Source of the DNA: 66-474 sp040255405 | GTDB lineage: Bacteria > Pseudomonadota > Gammaproteobacteria > Xanthomonadales > Rhodanobacteraceae | Assembly: GCA_040255405.1 (NCBI GenBank) | Contig: JBDZUX010000009.1 | Coordinates: forward strand, 1 to 64,000 | Direction of reading: 5' to 3' | Length of the DNA: 64,000 bases | Shown here: positions 50,389-60,006 of the stretch, in pieces | Numbering within the stretch: position 1 is the first letter of the stretch | Layout of the letters: each line of letters begins with the position of its first letter | Notes under the pieces: generated by a model | Database searches by the model: none | The model's input: the letters and a program-made list of their open reading frames with translations, nothing else | Told to the model about the DNA's origin: nothing | Made by a program: the position numbers and the translations under genes

Positions 50389-52773
50389 GTGACCGAACTT
50401 GTCCTGTGGCTGGACCAATTGCGCATGACCGACCTTGGCAAGGTCGGCGGCAAGAACGCTTCACTGGGCGAAATGATCGGCAACCTTGCCAAGCTGGGCG
50501 TGTCGGTTCCGGGCGGGTTCGCCACCACCGCGGAAGCGTTTCGCGCGTACCTGGGAAAGAGCGGCCTCGCCGGCCGGATCCAGAAGCAGCTCGCGACGTT
50601 GAACGTCGAAGATGTCACCGCGTTGGCCGCGGCCGGCAAGGAAATCCGCGGCTGGATCGTCGATACCAAATTGCCGGATGAACTCGAACAGGCAATCCGC
50701 GATGCCTACGCGAAACTCTGCAAGGACGCTGGCGGCGAAAACGTCCCGGTGGCAGTGCGCTCGTCCGCCACGGCCGAAGACCTGCCCGACGCGTCATTCG
50801 CCGGCCAGCAGGAAACGTTCCTCAACGTCACCGGCATCGAGGACGTGTTGCACAAGGTGAAGGAAGTCTTCGCTTCGCTCTACAACGACCGTGCGATCGC
50901 CTATCGTGTGCATCAGGGCTTCAGCCACGAGGAAGTCGCGCTCTCGGCCGGCGTGCAATTGATGGTGCGCTCCGACATCGGCGCGTCGGGCGTGCTGTTC
51001 ACGCTCGACACCGAATCCGGTTTCCGGGACGTGGTGTTTGTCACCGCGAGCTACGGCCTGGGCGAAATGGTGGTGCAGGGCGCGGTGAACCCCGACGAGT
51101 TCTACGTGTTCAAGCCGACACTCAAAGCGGGCAAGCAGGCGGTGCTGCGCCGCAACCTCGGCGCCAAGCAGCAGCGCATGGTGTATTCCGACCAACCCGG
51201 CGAACGCGTGAAGATCGAAGCGACACCGGACGCACTGCGTCGCAAGTTCTGCATCTCGGACGCCGATGTCGAATCGCTGGCAAAGCAGGCTCTGACCATC
51301 GAGGAACACTACCAGCGTCCGATGGACATCGAGTGGGCCAAGGACGGTGCCACCGGCAAACTCTACATCGTGCAGGCGCGCCCGGAAACGGTGAAGTCGC
51401 GCGCACATGCGACCCAACTCGAGCGCTTCCAGTTGAACGAGAAAGGCAAGGAGCTGGCCGAAGGCCGTTCGATCGGCCAGAAGATCGGCGCCGGCACTGC
51501 GCGCGTGATCAAATCGCTGGACAAGATGCATCAGTTCAAGGAAGGCGACGTGCTGGTCGCCGACATGACCGACCCGGACTGGGAACCGATCATGAAAAAG
51601 GCCGCGGCCATCGTCACCAATCGTGGCGGACGCACCTGCCACGCCGCGATCATCGCGCGCGAACTGGGCGTGCCGGCGGTCGTCGGCACCGGCAACGCGC
51701 TCGAGAAGGTCCCGGACGGACGCGAAGTCACCGTGTCGTGCGCCGAGGGCGACACCGGTTTCATCTACGACGGCAAGCTGAAATTCGAGCGCATCACCGC
51801 GGACCTCGGCGACATGCCGCCCGCACCGCTCAAGATCATGATGAACGTCGCCAATCCCGAGCGCGCGTTTGACTTCGGGATGCTGCCGAACCAGGGCATC
51901 GGCCTGGCACGCCTCGAAATGATCATCGCCAGCCACATCGGCGTGCATCCGAAGGCGTTGCTGCAATACGACGAGCAGGATGCTGACACCAAGGCGAAGA
52001 TCGACGAGCGCATCGCGGGTTATGCAGGCCCGGTCGATTTCTACATCGACCGCCTCGCCGAAGGCATCGCCACGATCGCGGCCTCGGTGTACCCGAAGAC
52101 CGTGATCGTGCGCATGTCGGACTTCAAGTCCAACGAGTACGCCAACCTGCTCGGCGGCGGCAGGTACGAACCGCACGAGGAAAACCCGATGATCGGGTTC
52201 CGCGGCGCCTCGCGCTACGTGGACGATTCCTTCGCCGAGGCGTTCGGGCTCGAATGCAAGGCGGTCAAGAAAGTGCGCGAGGCGATGGGCCTCGACAACG
52301 TGTGGGTGATGATCCCGTTCATCCGCACGCTGGATGAGGGCCGCAAGGTCATCGATGTGCTGAAGTCGAACGGCCTGAAACAGGGTGAAAGCATCGACGG
52401 CAACGAAGCGTTGAAGGTCATCATGATGTGCGAAGTGCCGTCCAACGCGCTGCTTGCGGAGGAATTCCTCGATATCTTCGATGGCTTCTCCATCGGCTCG
52501 AACGATTTGACGCAGTTGACGCTCGGCCTGGATCGCGATTCCTCGATCGTGGCGGGCCTGTTCGACGAGCGGAATCCGGCGGTGAAGAAACTCCTCGCGA
52601 TGGCGATCCAGACCGCGCGTGCCAAGGGCAAGTACGTCGGCATCTGCGGGCAGGGTCCGTCCGACCATGCCGATCTCGCCGAATGGCTGATGGACCAGGG
52701 CATCGAATCGGTGTCGCTGAATCCCGACACCGTGGTCGACACCTGGCTGCGGCTCGCCAAGCACAAGGGCTGA
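50389..52773 (+). CDS. ppsA: Phosphoenolpyruvate synthase
   Basis: A 794-residue gluconeogenic enzyme converting pyruvate and ATP to PEP, AMP and Pi. An N-terminal ATP-grasp domain (VGGKNASLGEMI, VAVRSSATAEDLPDASFAGQ) is followed by the swivelling phosphohistidine domain with catalytic His418 (GGRTCHAAIIARELG). The C-terminal PEP/pyruvate barrel has the GIGLARLEM, SNDLTQLTLGLDRDS and GICGQGPSD signatures. Start choice: GTG 50389 has GGAG six bases upstream, while the ATG 12 bp earlier has no ribosome site. Activity is probably controlled by the divergent ppsR product. Confidence 0.96.
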   Translation: MTELVLWLDQLRMTDLGKVGGKNASLGEMIGNLAKLGVSVPGGFATTAEAFRAYLGKSGLAGRIQKQLATLNVEDVTALAAAGKEIRGWIVDTKLPDELEQAIRDAYAKLCKDAGGENVPVAVRSSATAEDLPDASFAGQQETFLNVTGIEDVLHKVKEVFASLYNDRAIAYRVHQGFSHEEVALSAGVQLMVRSDIGASGVLFTLDTESGFRDVVFVTASYGLGEMVVQGAVNPDEFYVFKPTLKAGKQAVLRRNLGAKQQRMVYSDQPGERVKIEATPDALRRKFCISDADVESLAKQALTIEEHYQRPMDIEWAKDGATGKLYIVQARPETVKSRAHATQLERFQLNEKGKELAEGRSIGQKIGAGTARVIKSLDKMHQFKEGDVLVADMTDPDWEPIMKKAAAIVTNRGGRTCHAAIIARELGVPAVVGTGNALEKVPDGREVTVSCAEGDTGFIYDGKLKFERITADLGDMPPAPLKIMMNVANPERAFDFGMLPNQGIGLARLEMIIASHIGVHPKALLQYDEQDADTKAKIDERIAGYAGPVDFYIDRLAEGIATIAASVYPKTVIVRMSDFKSNEYANLLGGGRYEPHEENPMIGFRGASRYVDDSFAEAFGLECKAVKKVREAMGLDNVWVMIPFIRTLDEGRKVIDVLKSNGLKQGESIDGNEALKVIMMCEVPSNALLAEEFLDIFDGFSIGSNDLTQLTLGLDRDSSIVAGLFDERNPAVKKLLAMAIQTARAKGKYVGICGQGPSDHADLAEWLMDQGIESVSLNPDTVVDTWLRLAKHKG

Positions 52774-53025
52774 CCGAAACCGTCGAACGATGAATCCCGA
52801 TCGGAGTAGCTGTGGTGAAAAGTCAGACCATGGATGGTCGTTCCGATGTCGCGTGGCGCTGCAGGTTGTCAGGTCCACGGCCTGCATGTGGTGCAGCGAT
52901 CAAGGACGATCGCACGCATAGGCCATTGGTCATCGTGACCCTGCGGCATCCGCATGGCATCCTTGGGCGTTCAACGCGCGGCGCCCGGGTCCGGGACGCG
53001 CTCGCCCCCCGCCGACGGAAAATCC

Positions 53026-55044
53026 ATGAAGACTGCCTGGTTGTGCGCGCTCGCGCTGTGCTGGTTTGTCCCCTTCGCATTGCCCGCGGCGACGCCCGCC
53101 GCGGGCAAGCCGGTCGCGTCCAAATACGATCCGCAGGCGTTGTTCGCGCCCTTCCATCACCAGAACCCGGTCAATCGCTATCGCAGCGCCGACGGGCGGC
53201 CCGGCCCGGACTACTGGCAGAACCGCGCGGACTACGAAATCCACGCGACGCTCGATCCGCAGGGCAAGACCCTCACCGGCACCGAGACGATCACCTACAC
53301 CAACAATAGCCCCCAGCCGCTCGACTACCTGTGGCTGCAGCTCGACCAGAACCAGTATCGCACCGACGCGCGCGGCAACTTCTCCGGTGACAGCGCGCCG
53401 AAGTTCGAGGAGCACACCGACGGCGACGTGATCACGTCGGTCGAAGTGATCGGTGACCACGGCACGGTGAGCGCCGCGCACCTCGTCAGCGACACCCGCA
53501 TGCGTGTGGATTTGCCGCAGCCGGTCGCGGCGAACGGCGGCAAGGTGCGGGTAAGGATCGCCTGGCATTACACGATTCCGGGTGCGTTTGGCGGCCGCAC
53601 CGACTGGTTTCGTACCAGGAACGGCGACATCTTCGAAATCGCCCAGTGGTATCCACGCATGTGCGTGTACGACGACTTGCGCGGCTGGGACACCGCGCCG
53701 TATCTCAACAGCGAGTTCTATCTCGAATACGGCGATTTCGACTACTCGATCACCGCGCCGTCGAACATGCTCATTGTCGGTTCCGGCGAACTGGTGAACC
53801 CCGAAAACGTTCTCACGAAGACCGAATTGCAGCGATACGAACAAGCTCGCAACTCGGACAAGACGGTCGTGATCCGCTCGGCCGCCGAGGTCACCGATCC
53901 CGCCAGCCGTCCGAAACAAGGCGGCACCCTGACGTGGCGCTTCAGGATGCAGAATACCCGCGACGTCGCGTTCGGTGCGTCGGCCGCCTACGTGTGGGAT
54001 GCGGCACGTATCGACCTGCCCGGTGGCAAGCATGCGATGGCGCAATCGGCCTACCCCGTCGAAAGCATCGGCAAGGACGGCTGGCAGAACTCCACGCAGC
54101 ACGTGAAGTACACCGTGGAGTATTTCTCGAAGTACACCGGTTTCGACTACCCGTGGCCGAATGCGATCGCGGAAGCCGGCATCGCCGGCGGCATGGAATA
54201 TCCCGGCATCGTGTTCGACTGGTGGAAGGCGAACGGCTACAGCCTGTTCCTGTTGGCGGTACACGAAGTCGGGCATTCGTGGTTCCCGATGATCGTCGGC
54301 AGCGACGAACGCCGCCACGCCTGGATGGACGAGGGCATGAACACCTTCGTCGACGTGATCGCCCATGCGGCCTGGGGCAAGGTGCACGATGGCGAGTTCG
54401 CGCCGAAGAAGGACAGCGAATACGCATCGCAAACCGGTGATCCCGCCAAGGACATCATCAAGCAGGTGTTCGACGATCCCGAAGCACCGCCGATCCTGAT
54501 GCGCGCCGACGCCATCCGCGAGAAGTACCGCCACCCGATCACGTATTTCAAGGCCGCCTACGGGCTCACGTTGCTGCGCGAGCAGATCCTCGGTCCCGAT
54601 CGATTCGATGCCGCGTTCAAGCAATACGTGCGCGACTGGGCATTCAAGCACCCCTCGCCTTCCGATTTCTTCCGCACCATGGACAGCGCCGCCGGCGAAG
54701 ACCTGTCGTGGTTCTGGCGAGGCTGGTTCCAGCACAACTGGAAGCTCGACCTTGCGGTGGTCGGCGTGAAGTACGTCGACAACGACCCAGCCAGGGGCGC
54801 GCTGGTCACGGTGGCGAATCTCGACAAGTTCGCGATGCCGGCGACGCTGCGGGTGACGTTCGACGACGGCAGCACGAGCGACGTGCACGTACCGGTCGCG
54901 ACCTGGATGCAGCACACGCAATTCGACGTAGCGATCGCCGGGGCCAGGCGCATCAAGCGCGCGACCATCGATCCCGATGCCGTGCTGCCGGACGTCGATC
55001 GCACCAACGACACGTTCGCTGCCGGCCCTGCGCGCGTGCGGTGA
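53026..55044 (+). CDS. Exported M1-family (gluzincin) aminopeptidase
   Basis: A 672-residue protein with a signal peptide (to about residue 21). An N-terminal beta-sandwich (about 60-250) resembles the M1 domain that caps the N-terminus of substrates. The catalytic domain has GGMEYPG (388-394, equivalent of the GxMEN exopeptidase motif) and the zinc site HEVGH (413-417) with the third ligand Glu436 in WMDEGMNTF. The C-terminal part is shorter than in PepN and resembles cold-active or LTA4-hydrolase-like relatives. Probably periplasmic peptide turnover. ATG 53026 with GGAAAA upstream. Confidence 0.92.
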   Translation: MKTAWLCALALCWFVPFALPAATPAAGKPVASKYDPQALFAPFHHQNPVNRYRSADGRPGPDYWQNRADYEIHATLDPQGKTLTGTETITYTNNSPQPLDYLWLQLDQNQYRTDARGNFSGDSAPKFEEHTDGDVITSVEVIGDHGTVSAAHLVSDTRMRVDLPQPVAANGGKVRVRIAWHYTIPGAFGGRTDWFRTRNGDIFEIAQWYPRMCVYDDLRGWDTAPYLNSEFYLEYGDFDYSITAPSNMLIVGSGELVNPENVLTKTELQRYEQARNSDKTVVIRSAAEVTDPASRPKQGGTLTWRFRMQNTRDVAFGASAAYVWDAARIDLPGGKHAMAQSAYPVESIGKDGWQNSTQHVKYTVEYFSKYTGFDYPWPNAIAEAGIAGGMEYPGIVFDWWKANGYSLFLLAVHEVGHSWFPMIVGSDERRHAWMDEGMNTFVDVIAHAAWGKVHDGEFAPKKDSEYASQTGDPAKDIIKQVFDDPEAPPILMRADAIREKYRHPITYFKAAYGLTLLREQILGPDRFDAAFKQYVRDWAFKHPSPSDFFRTMDSAAGEDLSWFWRGWFQHNWKLDLAVVGVKYVDNDPARGALVTVANLDKFAMPATLRVTFDDGSTSDVHVPVATWMQHTQFDVAIAGARRIKRATIDPDAVLPDVDRTNDTFAAGPARVR

Positions 55045-55112
55045 CCTGACACGGCCGACGTGGTCGCCGGCCGTGCAACAATGCGGCCTCGTCTAGCTTC
55101 GGGGGAACGGTG

Positions 55113-56675
55113 ATGCGCGCACGCTGGTGGTTCCCGCTGCTGTCCGTGATCGCGACGCCGGTGGCGCTTGCCGCGCCGCCCGCGTCCGGGCCGGCCAACC
55201 TGCAGGCGCTGGACGGCTACGTACAGCAGGCCATGCACGACTGGCACGTGCCGGGTCTGTCTGTTGCGATCGTGCAAAACGGCAAGGTCGTGCTGGCGCG
55301 CGGTTACGGCGTCCGCGAACTCGGCAAGTCCGAAAAGGTCGACGCGGACACGCTGTTCGACATCGGCTCCAATTCCAAGGCATTCACCGTCGCGGCCCTG
55401 GGCACCCTGGTTTCCGCGGGCAAGCTTCAGTGGAACACGCCGGTCGTCGACGAACTCGAAGATTTCAAACTGGAAAGCCCGTACGTCAACCGGAACGCCA
55501 CCTTGCGCGACCTGCTGACGCACCGGACCGGTTACTGCGACCCGGGCGCCGCGTGGTACACCAGCGACGCGTCCGACATCGTGCGGCGCGTGCGGTTCCA
55601 GAAACCCGAATACGGCTTCCGCACCACGTTCTGCTACAACAACGTCCAGTACCTTGCCGCCAGCCGCTTCATTCCGGCCATCACGGGCAAGGGCTGGAAC
55701 GATTACGTCGCCGCGCATCTCTTCCGGCCGCTCGGCATGGATCGCACGGTGAGCACCGAAGCCGGCGTCACAGCGGCAAACAACGTCGCCGCCCCGCACG
55801 CAATGCTCGACGGCAAGACCGGGGTGATGCACCGTTACTGGCCGCACAACATGGACGTATTTGCCGCGGTGGGCGGCATCTGGTCCAGTGCCAACGACAT
55901 GGCCCGTTGGATGCAGATGCTGCTGGCCGATGGCGAGTACGACGGCAGGACGGTGCTGGATCCGAACGTCGTCGACGCGATGATGACGCCACGGATGCTG
56001 ATCCAATCCGGCACCGGCGTCGGCGACGAAATCCGCGCGTGGATGCCGGATGGCACGTTTTACACCTATGGTCTGGGCCTGTTCGTGCAGGACGACCATG
56101 GCCACAAGATCGCGTGGCACGCCGGCGACATCGACGGCATGGCCTCGGCGATGGTGCTGGTGCCGGACGCGCAACTCGGCATCACGGTGATGGAGAACAT
56201 GGACCACGCGGACGCACGTTTCGCGATCGTCGCACGCGTGCTGCAGACGATGCTTGATCTGCCACGACACGACCTTGAACCCGCGCTGCTCGCCGCAGTA
56301 CACAAAAACGAGGCCAAAGGCGCGGCGATGGACAAGCGGCTCGCTGCGACGCGCGTGCCGGGCAGCAAACCGCCACTGCCGCTGGCCGATTACGCGGGCA
56401 CCTACGTGGATCACCTCGACGGCAAGGCGCACGTTGCAATGGAATACGGCCACCTCGTGCTGCGCCTCGGCAACCCCGATTTCACGGGCGATCTCGAGCC
56501 GTGGCACGACAACACGTTCCGCGTGGCTTGGCGCTACAAGTTCTATGGTGAGGCTTACGCCACCTTCGACATCGACGCGCTGAAGCAGCCATCGCGCGTG
56601 ACACTGGCCGGCATGTCGCTGCACTTCGAACGGGCGAGGCCCACGGCTGCCCCGTCTCGCGCCGTCTCGAAATAA
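55113..56675 (+). CDS. Serine hydrolase of the beta-lactamase/DD-peptidase fold, exported
   Basis: A 520-residue protein with a signal peptide (to about residue 21, ALAAP). The class C/penicillin-binding-protein-like domain has SxxK as Ser86-Asn-Ser-Lys89 (DIGSNSKAFT), YxN as Tyr175-Asn-Asn177 and the KTG-equivalent HAG in IAWHAGDIDG. A C-terminal beta-rich DUF3471-type domain (about 395-510) follows. Such proteins are esterases, D-aminopeptidases or peptidoglycan hydrolases rather than resistance enzymes. ATG 55113 has GGGGGA at 6-nt spacing; a GTG 3 bp earlier is less good. It follows the M1 peptidase by 68 bp and may share its transcript. Confidence 0.88.
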   Translation: MRARWWFPLLSVIATPVALAAPPASGPANLQALDGYVQQAMHDWHVPGLSVAIVQNGKVVLARGYGVRELGKSEKVDADTLFDIGSNSKAFTVAALGTLVSAGKLQWNTPVVDELEDFKLESPYVNRNATLRDLLTHRTGYCDPGAAWYTSDASDIVRRVRFQKPEYGFRTTFCYNNVQYLAASRFIPAITGKGWNDYVAAHLFRPLGMDRTVSTEAGVTAANNVAAPHAMLDGKTGVMHRYWPHNMDVFAAVGGIWSSANDMARWMQMLLADGEYDGRTVLDPNVVDAMMTPRMLIQSGTGVGDEIRAWMPDGTFYTYGLGLFVQDDHGHKIAWHAGDIDGMASAMVLVPDAQLGITVMENMDHADARFAIVARVLQTMLDLPRHDLEPALLAAVHKNEAKGAAMDKRLAATRVPGSKPPLPLADYAGTYVDHLDGKAHVAMEYGHLVLRLGNPDFTGDLEPWHDNTFRVAWRYKFYGEAYATFDIDALKQPSRVTLAGMSLHFERARPTAAPSRAVSK

Positions 56676-56852
56676 GCGCAGCGCCTGCCGCCACGCGGTC
56701 GGCGCCGGGCTCGCGTCGGGGTGACCGCGGACATCGAAGACTCCGGCTGAACACCCGGACCGGCAAACGCCGGTTTTGCGCCGCTTTCATGCCGCCGAAA
56801 CACACGGGGTGCTTTCATGAACCACCGTTTCCGCAACGTGCAAGGAGTAGCC

Positions 56853-57278
56853 ATGAACATCAAGGACGTCATGACATGGAACCCCGTCTGCCGTCCGCCC
56901 AATGCGACGCTACAAGACGTGGCGCAACTGATGCGCGACCAGGACATCGGCGAAGTGCCGGTCATGGCAGTGGATGGCGCGAGGAAATTGCTGGGCGTGG
57001 TCACCGATCGCGACATCGTGGTGCGTGCGGTCGCGGCCGGTCGCGACATCGCTGCGGTGCGCGCCACGGACTGCATGACCGCGCCCGCGGTGACGTGCAA
57101 CGAGAGCGACACGCTGGAAGATTGCGCGCAAGCGATGGCGTCGCACCGCATCCGCCGCATGCCCATTGTGGACGCAAGCGGCGAGTTGCGTGGCATCGTG
57201 GCGCAAGCCGATTTGCAGGCCACCGATGCCCGATCGCTCAAGGAACAGATGGCCGATCGGGTTTCCACGCCGCATTGA
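56853..57278 (+). CDS. Tandem CBS-domain protein
   Basis: A 141-residue protein made of two CBS motifs (about 7-60, VMTWNPVCRPPNATLQDVAQ ... GVVTDRDIVVRAVA; and about 72-130, CMTAPAVTCNESDTLEDCAQ ... IVAQADLQ), forming one Bateman module. These bind adenine nucleotides or SAM and act as energy or redox sensors. Stand-alone forms like this are often stress or hypoxia related. GGAG lies 6 nt before ATG 56853; an in-frame start 36 bp earlier lacks a ribosome site. A CTCGGG/CCCGAG hairpin at 57285-57303 follows. Confidence 0.9.
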   Translation: MNIKDVMTWNPVCRPPNATLQDVAQLMRDQDIGEVPVMAVDGARKLLGVVTDRDIVVRAVAAGRDIAAVRATDCMTAPAVTCNESDTLEDCAQAMASHRIRRMPIVDASGELRGIVAQADLQATDARSLKEQMADRVSTPH

Positions 57279-57356
57279 TTCGGGCTCGGGACGCGGCCCC
57301 GAGACGACAAGCTCGAGGGCTTCGGCCGGCAAATCAAACTGCAGGCTCAACCCTTG

Positions 57357-57474
57357 TTGTCATTCCGGACGCGCGCCGCGCGATCCGGAATCGGTTGCGG
57401 GCAGATCGACATCGGCTGCTCCCACCGATACCGGGTTCGGCCTGCCATGAAGCGCCGCCCGCCCCGGAATACAA
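57357..57474. repeat. Dispersed palindromic repeat, copy 3
   Basis: Inverted ends TTGTCATTCCGG (57357-57368) and CCGGAATACAA (57464-57474), with one base missing in the right arm, and the shared core CCGGGTTCGGCC at 57431-57442. Length 118 bp, close to copies 1 and 2. Confidence 0.75.
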
Positions 57475-57604
57475 GCCGGGAGGTGTTTCGTCCGCCGGTG
57501 AAGCCGGAATTCGACCTTCGGAACCCAAGCCTCAGCATATTGGTTCATTCCATTGCCGACGGCCAATCACCGCGCCGCAACTTTCTTCCATCAACCCGGT
57601 CCGC

Positions 57605-57610
57605 TACAGT
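57605..57610 (+). promoter_or_regulatory. Putative -10 box TACAGT of a leaderless transcript
   Basis: TACAGT ends 7 nt before the ATG at 57617. No SD lies between. Same geometry as at 3685 and 29953. Confidence 0.35.
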
Positions 57611-57616
57611 GCCGCG

Positions 57617-58600
57617 ATGGCCGATTTCCCTTCCATCGCGGACATCCGCGCCGCGCGCGAGCGCCTGGGTGAACGCGTGCGCGAGACACCGGCGTGGCCG
57701 TGGCGCGGCCAGGCCGTCGAACGCGCGGCCGGCGCCCACACGCAAGCGTTCCTGAAACTGGAACTGCTGCAGTACACCGGAACCTTCAAGGCGCGCGGCG
57801 CATTGTTGAATGCGCTGGCGCTGACGGACGAACAAAAGCAACGCGGCGTCACCGCCGTCAGCGCCGGCAACCACGCCATCGCCGTCGCGTTCGCGGCGCG
57901 CAGCGTCGGCACCACCGCGAAGGTGGTGATGCCGAAAACCGCAAATCCCGCACGGGTGGCGCTGTGCCGCGCTTACAGCGCACAGGTTGTGCTGACCGAC
58001 GACGTCTATGCGGCATTCACCGAAGTCGAACGCATCCAGCACGACGAAGGCCGCACGTTCATCCACCCCTTCGAAGGCGAGCGGACGGTGCTCGGCACCG
58101 CGACCGTCGGCCTCGAACTCTGCAATCAAGTCGACGACCTCGACGCGGTGATCGTACCGGTCGGCGGCGGCGGGCTGATCGCGGGCGTCGCCTGCGCGGT
58201 CAAGCAGATGCAACCGCATTGCAAGGTGTACGGGGTGGAACCCGAAGGCGCGGACAGCATGTCGCGGAGCTTCAAAACCAGGTCGCCGCAGAAACTCGAA
58301 CGCGTCGCGACGATCGCGGACAGCCTCGCCGCGCCCTACGCCCTGCCCTACAGTTTCGGCGTGGCGCGCCGTTTCGTCGACGAAATCGTGACCATCCCCG
58401 ATGAGGCGATGCAGCACGCGATGGGCCTGTTGTTCGCGGACATGAAACTGGCGGTGGAGCCCGCCGGCGCCGCCGCGACCGCCGCATTGTGCGGACCGCT
58501 GCGCAGGACCCTGGACGGGAAACGCGTCGGCTTGATCGTGTGCGGCACCAATATCGATCTCGCGACGTTCACGCGGCAGGCGATCGCGTACTCGCCGTAA
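57617..58600 (+). CDS. PLP-dependent threonine/serine dehydratase-like enzyme
   Basis: A 327-residue fold-type II PLP enzyme. The PLP lysine is Lys58 in YTGTFKARGALLNAL, the substrate loop is SAGNHAIAVAFAA, and the phosphate-binding loop is VGGGGLIAGVA. It lacks the C-terminal ACT-like regulatory domain of biosynthetic IlvA, so it resembles catabolic threonine dehydratase or serine racemase. A Ser or equivalent at the metal site cannot be verified by eye. Likely reaction: deamination of Thr or Ser to the 2-oxo acid. No SD before the ATG; a -10-like box sits 7 nt upstream. Confidence 0.87.
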   Translation: MADFPSIADIRAARERLGERVRETPAWPWRGQAVERAAGAHTQAFLKLELLQYTGTFKARGALLNALALTDEQKQRGVTAVSAGNHAIAVAFAARSVGTTAKVVMPKTANPARVALCRAYSAQVVLTDDVYAAFTEVERIQHDEGRTFIHPFEGERTVLGTATVGLELCNQVDDLDAVIVPVGGGGLIAGVACAVKQMQPHCKVYGVEPEGADSMSRSFKTRSPQKLERVATIADSLAAPYALPYSFGVARRFVDEIVTIPDEAMQHAMGLLFADMKLAVEPAGAAATAALCGPLRRTLDGKRVGLIVCGTNIDLATFTRQAIAYSP

Positions 58601-58697
58601 ATCCCGCTGCTTGCCCGACGAGGAAACCGGACCATGCACACTGCGACGACCAGGCTGTTCGCGCGCACCGCGCATCGCCAGGCCGGTTGACGGCACG

Positions 58698-58892
58698 ATG
58701 ACCTGGCGCTACTGGTTGAAGCGGTTCGTGCTCGCGCGGGTGATCGCCGGCGTCGTACTGTTCGTCGCGCAATGGCTGAAGGGCGGCGCCGCGAGCGATG
58801 CCGCGGGGTTCGCGACGTTTTGTGGGACGGCGTGTCCGCGGGCATTTTCACTGCCAATGCGGGCCACCACTTCGATCACGGCACAGACGTAG
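58698..58892 (+). pseudogene. 5' remnant of a small membrane-protein gene
   Basis: Starts MTWRYWLKRFVLARVIAGVV, continues FVAQWLKGG and looks like the first transmembrane helix of a small membrane protein. After about residue 40 the reading runs antisense through a DoxX-like remnant and loses any protein-like character. Interpreted as a gene whose 3' part was deleted. It could also be chance; no homolog can be checked here. Confidence 0.35.
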
Positions 58893-59032
58893 GCAAGGAC
58901 CGTTCGCCCCGGCAGGTGCGCCGGAACGTTTTGCCACACCAGCGCGAAATCGCCGTTGACGAATCCCGTGATGCCAAGCGCGGTCATCGCGGCGGCGAAC
59001 AACAAGCGGCCGGGTTGCACGGTGCTGTTCAC
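58709..59032 (-). pseudogene. Truncated paralog of the adjacent DoxX-like gene
   Basis: From GTG 59032 (GAGGTGAC upstream) the product reads FAAAMTALGITGFVNGDFAL, then VWQNVPAHLPGRTVLAYVCA. It aligns with the N-terminus of the intact neighbour (FALTMIGVGILGLVRGDF, then QIWQPVPQAWPAREALVYLCA). Similarity stops near residue 60 and the frame ends after 107 codons of unrelated sequence, against 267 residues in the intact copy. A decayed tandem duplicate. Confidence 0.6.
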
Positions 59033-59202
59033 TTCGTCACCTCTACGGCGGCGGCTCCTGCGCCCGGGACGGACCGGCGAGCGGGAATTTACGCCGAACC
59101 GGTACGCATGGGGTTGCAGAAGTTGCGGATCGATCCCGGTTTTGCTCAAAGGGCGCCCGTCACCGCGTCACGGCATCCTTCCGCGCGCTGCCATCCGGCT
59201 TG

Positions 59203-60006
59203 CTAGGTAGACGCGACGCGAACTTGCGCACCCGCAACCATCCACCGTGTGCCACGATACGAGTCGGCCACCACCCACGCCGCGGCGGTGAGCACCCATG
59301 AGACGATGAACTCGCCCCACTGCGCGGCAGTGATCGTGCCCGCGAGCACCAGCGGCGGCCACACCAAAACCGTGAACAGCCCCATCTGCAATGCCGAGAA
59401 CAAGGCTGCCGGCCTTGCACCGATGCCGACAAGCATGGCCAGCCCCGCCGCCAGATAGGCACCGCCGGTGAAATACGCCCAGCCCGCGGGCCATGGCAAC
59501 CAGCTCGGTACCAGCGGGGCAGTGAACTGAAGATAGAAAAAGTGCGACAGGCCAAAGGCGATCAGCGCCAGGGCATACAGCACCCGCGCGCATCGCAATC
59601 CATTTTCGCCACTGAAGAAGCCGAGATGCTTCCGGTCCCAGTCCGACGCCAGGCGCACCAGCAGTGTCCACGCGGCCGCCACGATCACCGCATTTTCGCC
59701 GTTGCTCTGGTACGACACTTCGGTAGTCGGGGCCAGAAAAATGAAACGCACCTTGACCAGCAGCATCCAGACCAGCAGGTAGAAGAACAGCACGCGCGCC
59801 GCGGGCGCGGCGGTGCGGGGCCACAACAATCCCGCGCCGCATCCGAGGGAAACCGCGGCGCATAGATACACCAGCGCTTCGCGCGCCGGCCATGCCTGCG
59901 GCACCGGCTGCCAGATCTGCACGAAGTCGCCACGCACCAGGCCCAGGATTCCAACCCCGATCATGGTCAGCGCAAACACTGCCTGCCCGACGCCTGCGAC
60001 TCGCAT
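59203..60006 (-). CDS. DoxX-like polytopic membrane protein
   Basis: A 267-residue inner-membrane protein with about seven hydrophobic helices. The last third (ALALIAFGLSHFFYLQFTAP, PAGWAYFTGGAYLAAGLAML and AALFSALQMGLFTVLVWPPL) has the four-helix pattern of the DoxX/SURF4 superfamily. The N-terminal half may be an extra module with charged loops (TEVSYQSNGEN). Role unknown; DoxX relatives act in redox and sulfur metabolism or terminal oxidases. GGGAGAAC lies upstream of ATG 60006. A broken copy lies just downstream. Confidence 0.72.
   Translation of the reverse strand: MRVAGVGQAVFALTMIGVGILGLVRGDFVQIWQPVPQAWPAREALVYLCAAVSLGCGAGLLWPRTAAPAARVLFFYLLVWMLLVKVRFIFLAPTTEVSYQSNGENAVIVAAAWTLLVRLASDWDRKHLGFFSGENGLRCARVLYALALIAFGLSHFFYLQFTAPLVPSWLPWPAGWAYFTGGAYLAAGLAMLVGIGARPAALFSALQMGLFTVLVWPPLVLAGTITAAQWGEFIVSWVLTAAAWVVADSYRGTRWMVAGAQVRVAST

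Larger units (their letters stand above)
57279..57616. other. Intergenic region with repeat copy 3
   Basis: 338 bp between the CBS gene and the PLP enzyme gene. It contains a small hairpin (57285-57303), the dispersed repeat 57357-57474 and a -10-like box at 57605. No coding region supported. Confidence 0.6.

Noticed and set aside
55113..56675. Calling the serine hydrolase a beta-lactamase resistance gene
   Set aside because: The SxxK, YxN and HAG motifs fit a broad esterase/DD-peptidase family, and the protein has an extra C-terminal domain. No evidence for drug hydrolysis.
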